64,000 bases of DNA. It comes from Candidatus Enterococcus wittei. Lineage in GTDB: Bacteria > Bacillota > Bacilli > Lactobacillales > Enterococcaceae. The notes under the pieces were generated by a model that was given only the letters and a program-made list of their open reading frames with translations, did not search any database and was not told where the DNA came from. Of this stretch, positions 28,329 through 36,700 are shown one piece after another (within the stretch, counting starts at the first letter, position 1; the number at the start of each line of letters is the position of its first letter). A program made the position numbers and the translations under genes. The stretch covers positions 229,686 through 293,685 of the forward strand of contig NZ_NGMO01000001.1 of NCBI RefSeq assembly GCF_002140175.1, written 5' to 3'.

Positions 28329-29081
28329 ATGAATAGAAAAAAAATCATTTTAAGTTTAAGTATGGCGGCAACCCTTTTATTTGCAGCAGGTTGTACAAAT
28401 AATTCTACAGATAATACCTCCTCAAGTAGTAGTGAAACAACTGAAAAAACAACAGCAAGTAGTACAGTGGAGAGTATTGATTTGAACGCTTTAGATCTAC
28501 CTCAATTAAGTTCTGAAGTTGCTGACAATGAAGATTTAATCGAAATGGTGACAAATAAAGGAACGATCAAAATCAAATTATTCCCTGAAATTGCACCAAA
28601 AGCCGTGGAAAACTTTATCACTCATGCCAAAGATGGTTACTATGATGGCGTGACTTTCCACCGAGTGATCAAAGACTTCATGATTCAAGGGGGCGACCCT
28701 AAAGGAAACGGAACTGGCGGGGAAAGTATTTGGGGCGAAGGCTTTGAAACAGAGATCTCTAATCGTCTCTATAACATCCGCGGTGCCTTATCTATGGCGC
28801 GTACCCAAGACCCCAATAGTAACGGCAGTCAGTTCTTTATCGTTCAAAATTCAGATGATATGCATGATGGGTTACTAAAAGACGATTATCCTCAAGCCAT
28901 CATCGATGCTTATAAAAATGGCGGTTATCCTAGTTTAGACGGTGGATATACCGTTTTTGGACAAGTTATTGAAGGGATGGACGTCGTAGATGCCATCGCT
29001 AACGTCGAAACAGACAGCTCAGACAAACCAACTGAAGATGTAAAAATCGAAAAAATCAATATCTTACAAGAAGCTAAATAA
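28329..29081 (+). CDS. Lipoprotein peptidyl-prolyl cis-trans isomerase (cyclophilin type)
   Basis: This 250-residue exported lipoprotein has signal MNRKKIILSLSMAATLLF and lipobox FAAGC (Cys22), a Ser/Thr-rich linker (about 25-50) and a cyclophilin domain (about 65-248) with FHRVIKDFMIQGGDPKGNGTGG and GSQFFIVQ. It should assist folding of secreted proteins at the outer membrane face. An insertion around MHDGLLKDDYPQAIIDAYKNGGYPSLDGGY is typical of Lactobacillales forms. AGCTGAAAGGAAAGAAAA precedes the ATG. Convergent with fabZ, sharing a bidirectional terminator. Confidence 0.93.
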   Translation: MNRKKIILSLSMAATLLFAAGCTNNSTDNTSSSSSETTEKTTASSTVESIDLNALDLPQLSSEVADNEDLIEMVTNKGTIKIKLFPEIAPKAVENFITHAKDGYYDGVTFHRVIKDFMIQGGDPKGNGTGGESIWGEGFETEISNRLYNIRGALSMARTQDPNSNGSQFFIVQNSDDMHDGLLKDDYPQAIIDAYKNGGYPSLDGGYTVFGQVIEGMDVVDAIANVETDSSDKPTEDVKIEKINILQEAK

Positions 29082-29097
29082 GTAAACTCATCATAGA

Positions 29098-29150
29098 AAC
29101 AGCCATCTTCCTATCAGATTTCACTCTGATAGGAAGATGGCTGTTTTGTG
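29098..29150. terminator. Bidirectional terminator between the cyclophilin gene and fabZ/fabN
   Basis: A perfect 20-bp stem: ACAGCCATCTTCCTATCAGA pairs with TCTGATAGGAAGATGGCTGT over a 5-6 nt loop, flanked by A and T runs on the two sides, so it can serve both convergent genes. Confidence 0.95.
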
Positions 29151-29167
29151 TTATTGTATTCTAAAGG

Positions 29168-29608
29168 TCAAGCTTGCTCATTAACGATAAATGTAAATTC
29201 GCATTCGCACACTATTTTGTCGTCGACATAAGCAGCTGAAAGAGCCGTTCCAACTGGGCCCTTCATTTTGGTGATTTCAAAATGACACTTCATCACGTCT
29301 CCAGGGACAACTTTTTGGCGAAATTTTGCTTTATTGATACCGCCTATATAGGCACGTTTCCCTAAAAATTCTTCTGATTTCAAAATCAAAATCGATCCTG
29401 CTTGAGCCAACGTTTCTAAAATCAACGCCCCAGGCATGACAGGATTGTCAGGAAAATGACCTTGAAAGAAATCTTCATTGATCGTCACATTTTTAGTTGC
29501 AATGATTTTCTTGCCAGATTCCAAAGTATCGACATAATCGATATAACAAATGGGATAACGGTTTGGAATGAGATCCATCACTTCAGTTGCTGATAATGCA
29601 TAAGACAT
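29168..29608 (-). CDS. 3-hydroxyacyl-ACP dehydratase, FabZ/FabN family
   Basis: This 146-residue hot-dog-fold enzyme dehydrates beta-hydroxyacyl-ACP in fatty acid synthesis. The catalytic His and Glu lie in FFQGHFPDNPVMPGALILETLAQAG. In E. faecalis the copy near fabI (FabN, also called FabZ1) additionally isomerises trans-2- to cis-3-decenoyl-ACP and starts unsaturated fatty acid synthesis; the location beside fabI suggests the same enzyme here, but sequence alone does not separate dehydratase from isomerase. Divergent from fabI with two FabT-type boxes between them. Confidence 0.92.
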   Translation of the reverse strand: MSYALSATEVMDLIPNRYPICYIDYVDTLESGKKIIATKNVTINEDFFQGHFPDNPVMPGALILETLAQAGSILILKSEEFLGKRAYIGGINKAKFRQKVVPGDVMKCHFEITKMKGPVGTALSAAYVDDKIVCECEFTFIVNEQA

Positions 29609-29645
29609 AAGTTAACTCCCTCTTTCAGGCATTTGCCAGAATTAA

Positions 29646-29664
29646 TACTTTGATTATCAAAGTA
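29646..29664. promoter_or_regulatory. FabT-type operator, site 1
   Basis: TACTTTGATTATCAAAGTA is a perfect 19-bp palindrome matching the TTTGATTATCAAA core recognised by FabT, the MarR-family regulator of fatty acid synthesis in Lactobacillales. It lies 38 nt upstream of fabZ. Confidence 0.85.
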
Positions 29665-29710
29665 TCATATTCTTAACTATTTGGCAATCTTTTTTTATTC
29701 GTCAAAAAAA

Positions 29711-29729
29711 TAGTTTGACAATCAAAGCA
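29711..29729. promoter_or_regulatory. FabT-type operator, site 2, overlapping the fabI promoter
   Basis: TAGTTTGACAATCAAAGCA is an imperfect copy of site 1, 65 bp away centre to centre. A TTGACA -35 (29715-29720) lies inside it, with AATAAT 17 nt downstream (29738-29743), so bound regulator would block fabI transcription. Confidence 0.75.
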
Positions 29730-29813
29730 TTTTGCATAATAATAAGAAGTCAAGAAGTTATTTTTTGAACTTATATATTTTTATAAACTAAACTTTCATG
29801 GAAACAAAGGAGT

Positions 29814-29888
29814 GTCTATATGTCATTTTTAAAAGGGAAAAAAATCGTAATCATGGGTGTTGCGAATAAACGTAGTATTGCTTGGGGT
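29814..29888 (+). repeat. 75-bp direct duplication, first copy (fabI 5' end; assembly artefact)
   Basis: These 75 bases (GTCTATATGTC...GCTTGGGGT) are identical to 29927-30001. The first copy keeps the genuine fabI ribosome-binding site CAAAGGAGTGTCTAT and ATG (29820) but runs into adapter sequence and stops at 29907-29909 after 29 codons. Confidence 0.9.
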
Positions 29889-29926
29889 CTGTCTCTTATA
29901 CACATCTAGATGTGTATAAGAGACAG
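29889..29926. other. Nextera transposase mosaic-end junction (library adapter sequence)
   Basis: The 38 bases are CTGTCTCTTATACACATCT followed directly by its reverse complement AGATGTGTATAAGAGACAG, the two 19-bp mosaic ends used in Nextera/mate-pair libraries. There is no transposon between them and no 9-bp target duplication, so this is contamination, not a mobile element. Read in the fabI frame it encodes VSYTHLDVYKRQ. Confidence 0.97.
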
Positions 29927-30001
29927 GTCTATATGTCATTTTTAAAAGGGAAAAAAATCGTAATCATGGGTGTTGCGAATAAACGTAGTATTGCTTGGGG
30001 T
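29927..30001 (+). repeat. 75-bp direct duplication, second copy (fabI 5' end)
   Basis: Identical to 29814-29888. This copy is continuous with the rest of fabI. Deleting 29889-30001 (113 bases) would restore one intact fabI behind its own ribosome-binding site. Confidence 0.9.
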
Positions 30002-30688
30002 TGTGCTGAAGCAATGAGAAAACAAGGTGCAGAAATCATCTATACGTATCAAAACGAACGGATGAAAAAATCATTAATCAAGCTGGTTGGAGAGGATGCT
30101 TTTACAGTAGAATGCGATGCCTCTAGCGATGAAAGTATTCAACATGCGATGGATGCTATCGGGGAATATGCTGGAGAAATCCACGGATTAGTTCACGCAA
30201 TTGCCTATGCTAACAAAGAAGAGCTTTCAGGAAACGTTTCGGATATTTCTAGAGATGGCTATCAACTAGCTCAAGATATCAGTAGTTATTCTTTAATCGC
30301 TGTAGCAAAATATGCTCAAAAATATCTTGCTCCTAATAGTGGAATCGTCAGTATGACTTATCTAGGTTCACAGCGTGCCATCCCAAATTACAATATGATG
30401 GGAATCGCCAAAGCATCTTTAGAAGCTGCGATTCGTTACTTGGCAGCAGAATTTTCACCTAAAGGCATTCGTGTCAATGGTATTTCTGCCGGAGCAATCA
30501 AAACACTTGCAGTAACCGGTGTCAAAGACTATCAAAAACTAATTGAATTATCTGAGTCTCGTACGCCTGATCAACAAGGAGTTACCATCGAAGAAGTCGG
30601 AAATGCCTGTGCTTTCTTGATCAGTCCACTATCAAGCGGGATCATTGGTGACATTATTTACGTAGATAAAGGGGTTCATTTATCTTGA
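29933..30688 (+). CDS. fabI: Enoyl-ACP reductase (NADH), FabI
   Basis: This 251-residue SDR-fold enzyme carries out the last reduction of each fatty acid elongation cycle and is the target of triclosan-type inhibitors. Seen: N-terminal cofactor site MGVANKRSIAWGCAEAM, the YNMMGIAKASLEA catalytic Tyr-x6-Lys, and GAIKTLA. The start is the ATG in the second copy of an artefactual duplication; the real ribosome-binding site (CAAAGGAG) sits 113 bases earlier, before the first copy. The frame upstream of 29933 is adapter sequence and should not be annotated. FabT-type boxes precede it. Confidence 0.95.
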   Translation: MSFLKGKKIVIMGVANKRSIAWGCAEAMRKQGAEIIYTYQNERMKKSLIKLVGEDAFTVECDASSDESIQHAMDAIGEYAGEIHGLVHAIAYANKEELSGNVSDISRDGYQLAQDISSYSLIAVAKYAQKYLAPNSGIVSMTYLGSQRAIPNYNMMGIAKASLEAAIRYLAAEFSPKGIRVNGISAGAIKTLAVTGVKDYQKLIELSESRTPDQQGVTIEEVGNACAFLISPLSSGIIGDIIYVDKGVHLS

Positions 30689-30990
30689 TCCATAACAAAA
30701 AAGCAAGTATCAAAAGCCACTGGGCTTTGATGCTTGCTTTTTTCTAACCATATAAATTGATGATAAGTTATACCAGTATTCTACTATCTATAAAGAGGTA
30801 CAAATAGATTTCCCTTTATTCAAACTAAATGAGATACAAGTTGTTTTCTTTTGGCCATAAATAGGGCAACTTAGGCGAAAAAATTTAAAATAGACATCGT
30901 TATTCCCGAGATTCTCCACTTTATCACTTTTCTTCCAAATTTTATCTAAAGTTCAGCTTGAACCCATTTAATATTTATCATGATAAACCC
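30689..30990. other. Intergenic region between fabI and ilvE
   Basis: It holds the fabI terminator (30697-30744). The remaining roughly 245 bases downstream of ilvE show no clear terminator or gene. Confidence 0.5.
30697..30744 (+). terminator. fabI terminator
   Basis: AAGCAAGTATCAAAAGCC pairs with GGGCTTTGATGCTTGCTT and is followed by TTTT, 9 nt after the stop. Confidence 0.9.
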
Positions 30991-32004
30991 TTACTCTACT
31001 ACCTCGATCCAACCTTTCGGTGCTTCAACATCACCAAATTGAATCCCAGTCAATTCATCATACAACTTTTTAGTGACTGGTCCTACCTCTGTTTCACTAT
31101 GAAAGACGTGTAACTTGTTATTGTAATAGATACCACCGATTGGTGAAATCACAGCGGCTGTCCCACAAGCGCCTGCTTCTGTGAATTGATCAAGTTGATC
31201 AATGTAAATATCCCCTTCAATTACTTTAAGTCCTAAGCGTTCTTCAGCAATCTGCAGCAATGAGTTTTTTGTGATACTTGGTAAAATCGATGGAGACTGA
31301 GGTGTAATGAATTTCGCATCTTTAGTAATCCCAAAGAAATTGGCTGCCCCTACTTCCTCGATTTTTGTATGCGTGGCAGGGTCAAGATATACGCAATCAG
31401 AATAATCTAATTCTTTTGCCTCTAGTCCTGGCAATAGGCTTGCCGCATAGTTCCCTCCTACTTTAGCAGCACCTGTTCCCTTCGGCGCTGCTCGATCATA
31501 TTCAGAAACAATGAAATTCGTCGGTTTCAAGCCACCTTTGAAATAAGCACCAACCGGCGTACAAAAGACCACAAACAAATATTCCGGTGCCGGATGAACC
31601 CCAATGTTTTCCCCAACACCGATTAAAAATGGACGTAAATATAGGCTTGCTCCTGTTCCATAGGGTGGCACAAATTCTTCATTTGCTTTGACAACTTCTT
31701 TCACTGCATCGACAAACATCTCTTCAGGTACCATTGGCATCAATAAACGTCTAGCACTATGATTCATCCGTCGGCTGTTTTGTTCAGGGCGGAATAAATT
31801 GATCTTCCCATCTTTTCTTCGATAAGCTTTTAACCCCTCAAAACATTGCTGACCGTAATGAAGGGCTGGTGAACCTTCATGGATCGATAAATAATTTTCT
31901 TCAGTCAGCTCACCTTTTTCCCATTCACCATCTTTCCATTTCGCGATATAGCGCCAAGGTGTCTTGATATAAGAAAATCCTAAATGTTCCCAATCTATTT
32001 GCAT
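30991..32004 (-). CDS. ilvE: Branched-chain amino acid aminotransferase
   Basis: This 337-residue class IV PLP aminotransferase interconverts Leu/Ile/Val and their keto acids with glutamate/2-oxoglutarate. Seen: [14 protein letters not shown], the LYLRPFLIG strand, the PLP lysine in [33 protein letters not shown] and [16 protein letters not shown]. The ATG at 32004 has GGTGGA 6 nt upstream; the ATG two codons earlier directly abuts that site. No ilv or leu genes are nearby, so it probably works in amino-acid catabolism as well as synthesis. Confidence 0.95.
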   Translation of the reverse strand: MQIDWEHLGFSYIKTPWRYIAKWKDGEWEKGELTEENYLSIHEGSPALHYGQQCFEGLKAYRRKDGKINLFRPEQNSRRMNHSARRLLMPMVPEEMFVDAVKEVVKANEEFVPPYGTGASLYLRPFLIGVGENIGVHPAPEYLFVVFCTPVGAYFKGGLKPTNFIVSEYDRAAPKGTGAAKVGGNYAASLLPGLEAKELDYSDCVYLDPATHTKIEEVGAANFFGITKDAKFITPQSPSILPSITKNSLLQIAEERLGLKVIEGDIYIDQLDQFTEAGACGTAAVISPIGGIYYNNKLHVFHSETEVGPVTKKLYDELTGIQFGDVEAPKGWIEVVE

Positions 32005-32193
32005 GTACATTCCACCAATCTTCAGTTTCCGAATATTTTAGCATTATCTTTTCTGTTTGTCATTGTTTATTTTAATTACATATACACATCAGTAGAGTTC
32101 ATAGATATCTAACTATTTATTTCAGTTATTTATTTTCTTTTTCTGATGGTTCTTGTTACAATACAAAAAAGAACATTTAGAAAAGAGGATTTT

Positions 32194-33111
32194 ATGTTTT
32201 CAATGATTACAGCAGCTGGAACAACCACTTCAACAGGAGAAACGCTCACCGATCAAGCAGTCAGTCAAGTCAATGCGTTTCAGCGTTTCTGGAATGGAAT
32301 CGACTGGGATGGGATTCTGGCCACGCTGATCCAAAAAAGTTTGTATCTTCTCTTTTTGATCATTCTATTTGGCTTCCTTAACCGTATCGGCAAATATTTG
32401 ATTGATAAGTCTTTTAAACAGTACTCTAAAAAAACCGTGATCAATGAAAGCCGCTTAAAAACGTTACAAAGTCTTTTGAATACCGTTTTTTATTATACTA
32501 TGGGCTTCTTCTTTATCTACGCCATTTTATCCGTCATTGGCGTACCTATTGGTTCACTCTTAGCCGGAGCAGGAATTGCTGGGGTAGCGATTGGTCTTGG
32601 TGCACAAGGTTTTATGAGTGATATGATTAATGGCTTTTTCATTATTATGGAGCAACAGATGGATGTCGGTGATTATATCAAACTAACTAACCTAACCATT
32701 GAAGGGACAGTCGTTTCTGTGGGGATTCGAACCTTACAATTAAAAAGCGTGGATGGAACAGTCCACTTTATCCCAAATCGTAATATCACGACAATCAGTA
32801 ACCTCTCTCGTTCAAATATGCAAGTCGTTTTAAATATCCGTATTGTACCTGAAGAAGGTTATGATAAAATTTATGAAATCATTCAAAAAGTCAATGAAAC
32901 ACTGGCTATAAAATATGAAGAAGAATTACAAACAGAACCATCCATTTTTGGTTTGGTCGACCTTGGAAATAGCAATTTTGCAATCCGGACTATTTGTTAC
33001 GTGATCAATGGCAAACAATTCGCTTTACAAGAAGAATTCTTAAGCTCTTACGTCAAAGAACTGACGGCAGCCGGTTTTACGATTCCTAACACCCCCATTC
33101 TTTTGAAATAG
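32194..33111 (+). CDS. Small-conductance mechanosensitive channel (MscS family)
   Basis: This 305-residue membrane protein has three transmembrane helices, the last (about 108-135) being the glycine/alanine-rich pore helix GSLLAGAGIAGVAIGLGAQGFMSDMINGFFI, followed by the beta-domain (QMDVGDYIKL...GTVVSVGIRTLQLKSVDGTVHFIPN) and a C-terminal cytoplasmic domain. It releases osmolytes on hypo-osmotic shock. AAAAGAGGATTTT precedes the ATG at 32194; the upstream in-frame extension has no ribosome-binding site. It ends 13 nt before a repeat-family hairpin. Confidence 0.94.
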   Translation: MFSMITAAGTTTSTGETLTDQAVSQVNAFQRFWNGIDWDGILATLIQKSLYLLFLIILFGFLNRIGKYLIDKSFKQYSKKTVINESRLKTLQSLLNTVFYYTMGFFFIYAILSVIGVPIGSLLAGAGIAGVAIGLGAQGFMSDMINGFFIIMEQQMDVGDYIKLTNLTIEGTVVSVGIRTLQLKSVDGTVHFIPNRNITTISNLSRSNMQVVLNIRIVPEEGYDKIYEIIQKVNETLAIKYEEELQTEPSIFGLVDLGNSNFAIRTICYVINGKQFALQEEFLSSYVKELTAAGFTIPNTPILLK

Positions 33112-33124
33112 TATATTCCGCTTT

Positions 33125-33179
33125 AAACAAACCGAAAAATTCGCAAATAGAAAATATTTACGGATTCTTCGGTTTGTTT
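33125..33179 (+). terminator. mscS terminator, repeat-family hairpin
   Basis: AAACAAACCGAAAAATTCGC pairs with TACGGATTCTTCGGTTTGTTT, 13 nt after the stop. The same family as 5818, 17242 and 63132. Confidence 0.8.
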
Positions 33180-33703
33180 CTGTAAAGTAGTAAGATGCCC
33201 CACTGTACGAATTCTTATACTTCAATAGGAAGTTTACATACTCCAGTTTGATCATCTATTGGTTTTCAGTAGTAACAATAGACTAGCAAAAAAATATGAC
33301 CCCGAATAAAATCATTAAAAAAAGTTTTAACCTCTTGGTGATGAGTCGATATGAAAAAGTATCACTCTAAAATTAAAAATAAATAGAAAAAAGACGTTAC
33401 TTTCCTTTTATTCAAAAATATTTTAATATCTCTCTTCCCAAAATCGATTTGAATGCAAACCTACATTGACAAGTTATTTCATTATTTTTAGATGGATTTT
33501 TTATCACTGTAAACCAACTTCTTGTATTTTTATAGAAAGACTGTCCTTATTGAAATGATTTTAAATCTCAAGAATCATTTTTTACTATCCAATCAAGACT
33601 GGCTTAGACATGTAAATGATATTTTAGGATTTCGATTAATTCCTGAAAATAGCTGTCAATCAACCTTTTTAGGTACTCTTCACTATCAATTACATTTTCT
33701 TTT

Positions 33704-33746
33704 CTTCCAACATGTTATCATCTATCTTCTTACATGTTGGAGGAAG
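33704..33746. repeat. Inverted repeat at the 3' end of the giant gene
   Basis: CTTCCAACATGT (33704-33715) pairs with ACATGTTGGAGGAAG (33732-33746) over a 16-nt loop, 8 nt past the stop at 33754. No T-run follows in either direction, so it may stabilise the mRNA end rather than terminate it. Confidence 0.55.
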
Positions 33747-33753
33747 ACCTACA

Positions 33754-36700
33754 CTACTTGGCTAGTGCTTTAGGTTGTAAGTTTAATTTTTTCTGTTTCT
33801 TGTTTATTTGTTGATCGATTGTAGTTTGGTTGATTCTGATGCTTTTTTCGGTACTTGTGGCTACAAGATTCAAGAAAGGTTGATTTGTTGTATCCTTTGT
33901 GATCTCTGCAGTCTTCACACTCTTCGTAGTTCCTACAGTTATCGGTACTTCTTTATTTGCTGTTTTCTCCTCTGTATTATCCGTTGTTCTTATGGTGGTT
34001 TGCTCTTGAGTTTTATTCAGTTGAAGATTTCTTTCAAAGATCCCATTTCCAAGTATGTAAGGTAATGCTAGATATAAAAACATGGAACGATTGGTTTTCT
34101 CGGAGACATTAGGCTCACTGGATTCCTTTTCTGATTCCACCTCCTTTACGCTTCTTGTCACGCGTGGCCGTTGATTAAAACCTCTACGGTCAGCGATATC
34201 TCTGAGGAGCGTCATAACCATCTCCACATCCATCATCTGAAAATTAGCCCGCAACATTGGATTTCTATAGATTTCGTTTGCCACGGCCCAGACTGATATC
34301 GTTGGCTTGTTCAACGATACCGCCAAATGGTTCACAAATAATTTAAATGGGACAGATTCTAATAGATTTGGGTATTTAGCGATGTAATTGTTTATGACAT
34401 CTTCTCCACTCCTACTAAAGCCTGACTCAACACGAGAATAATAAATTACATCCTCTTTCGCTGACATAATATGTGTTGTTTCATGTAAGATTACTTCACG
34501 TGCAACTGGTGCTAGTTGAGCGCCTTTCTCGATATCTGGATCTAAATGAAAAGCATCCGCAAAAATAAACATTCGACATTCTGGATCACCTCTTACTGCC
34601 ATTCCTTCTGGACCAGGTGATTTATAAAGAGAGCGGTACTCCTGAGAGCCTGGTAGACGAACTAAATCAGTGGAAACAATCCAAACATTATCAAATCCAA
34701 AATCCACTGTTTGTTGAAGAAATTCTCCCCCTTTTTCTGCTATCGATTTTAGTCTCTTGACGATTTCGACTAAGATCTCTTCTTGATTGGTTAATCCACC
34801 CAATTTAAACATGTTGGTCAAATATTGACCTTCTAGAGTCTCTACAAATGTTTCTTCTTTTAACAAATTCTCACATGTTTCAATTACCTTTTTACAAGTC
34901 TCTTCTGCTTCCATAAAACCTTCTACCAATTTTTCTCGAAAAAGTTTGATAAATTCTGGCACCCTATCTGAGTTAAATCCGACATATATACGAAAGTCAA
35001 GTTTAGATGTCTGAGGCAAGTACATAAGGATGTCCTTCATCATTCTATCCTTTAGCCATTCGCTGTCATCAAAATACATCGGTGGGCATTCTGGAAGAAA
35101 TCCTGAAAATTCACCGAGTGCAACACGGTAATCTTCCACTCTCGGCCACCAAAAGTCTGGTGGATATGCGACTGCTCCTCTAAGCCTCGTCCACTTTTCT
35201 GAATGTCCAAGTGAAATCGTTGGAAGTTCATTAGGTGGTGGAAGTAAAATGTTTCTATTTTCCTGTAAGGCCGCTAGTTGTGAATTTATATACGATTCTT
35301 CCACTGAATCCTTTGCTGTTTTTTTCTGCAGATATCCTTTACTTCTTCGGCTTGGTGATTCTATTTGTTTTAAAAAAAGCTCCTCCCTGACTTGCTTCTT
35401 CTCCAACTCAGTCTCAAATCGAAATTGCCTTTTTTCTGCATCAAATCTCAAGACCGTCATTTCCTCATTGTAATTTTTTTTCACTAAATGATATCGATTT
35501 AATTCGTTATCCAGTAAAATCAATGGAATGTAGTGCTCCTTGATCTTGATGTAGGATCTGTCTGACTTTTCCCACATCAAACCTCTGCAGTCTGAGGCAG
35601 AAAGAACACTTGGGTCCTTTCTCGTTTCAAACTGATCCACCATCCCAGCAATCTTTGTCTCTACCTCTTTTGAGACAAAAGGAGAAGTTGATGCTTCAAA
35701 ATACCATTCCACGCCATTATAATTCACTGGTAGGAATTTTCCCGTATGTGGGTCATAAATATCCAATCGGATACCGTGCCCCTCGATTGCCGTGATGGAT
35801 ACCGGAATGTGCTTTCCCTTCATTCGGATAAAGCGTTTGGTTTCTTCTCCTTCTTTGGCTACCGTTACAAGTATTCCTACCCCATAGGCTTGAGGATTGG
35901 GATTCTCTTCGAGGACAGAAATCTGATCTTTATCCAGTTTGACCTCCAAACGATCGATCAACTTTAGTTGATCCGCCGTAAATTTGGCAGGTCCCCTATA
36001 GAGTTCTAACTGGTTGCCTTTCAACATGTATAAGTCACCAAATACCTCTGCAGTTTCCAGATTCGTCACGCGACTATATAAATGAGCTTTTACGATTCTC
36101 ACAGGGACTACTAATCCATTTTCTGGCAATCTTCCCATGACAATAAACTTTTTCAATGCCTCTCGTGACTTCTCCATGGTCTCTATTCTTTCTAACAGGT
36201 CTTTTGTCTTCTTGGTTACCCAAAATTCATTTTTAAAGTTCACTAATTTTTTGGTAACCAGTCGTCCCCCACCTATGACTAACTCAAACCCTGGATCGAT
36301 GGTCCGTGCGAGACTGAACACAATTTTTCTGATTTCAGCTACTTTAGGAAGGAAACTAGTACTGCTTTTAATAACACCTTTAATACCACCTCTGGCAAAT
36401 GCTCGGGCCACCCCTAACGCAAATTTCATATTGAGAGAAGTGATTTGTCCTAATACTGGAATGAAAAGCAACGCATCAATCGCACACGAAGTAATTGCTT
36501 TCCCAATATCTTGATCAATGATTCCTACCACACAATCATAAAATGGGATGAAATGCTTGATGACATCCCAAATTTTTTCGAGATCCGCTTTATCGTTTCC
36601 CGAATCGTACAGTTGTTTATATAGTTGATCACTATGTTTACGACTCAATGTCTCAATGAACGGTTCTATTTCCACCCCATGGGATAATTTCTTGCTTCGA

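Larger units (their letters stand above)
33112..33753. other. Gene-free interval between mscS and the giant gene
   Basis: About 640 bp, A+T-rich. It contains the mscS hairpin (33125-33179) and an inverted repeat next to the giant gene's 3' end (33704-33746). The 83-codon frame at 33522-33773 overlaps that gene and is not supported. Confidence 0.5.

Noticed and set aside
29889..29926. Insertion of a Tn5-type transposon in fabI
   Set aside because: No transposon body, no 9-bp target duplication; only joined mosaic ends.
29882..29932. N-terminal extension of FabI through VSYTHLDVYKRQ
   Set aside because: Encoded by back-to-back library mosaic ends, not by genomic DNA.
33522..33773. 83-codon open frame on the plus strand
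   Set aside because: Overlaps the giant gene's end and an inverted repeat; composition typical of chance frames in A+T-rich DNA.
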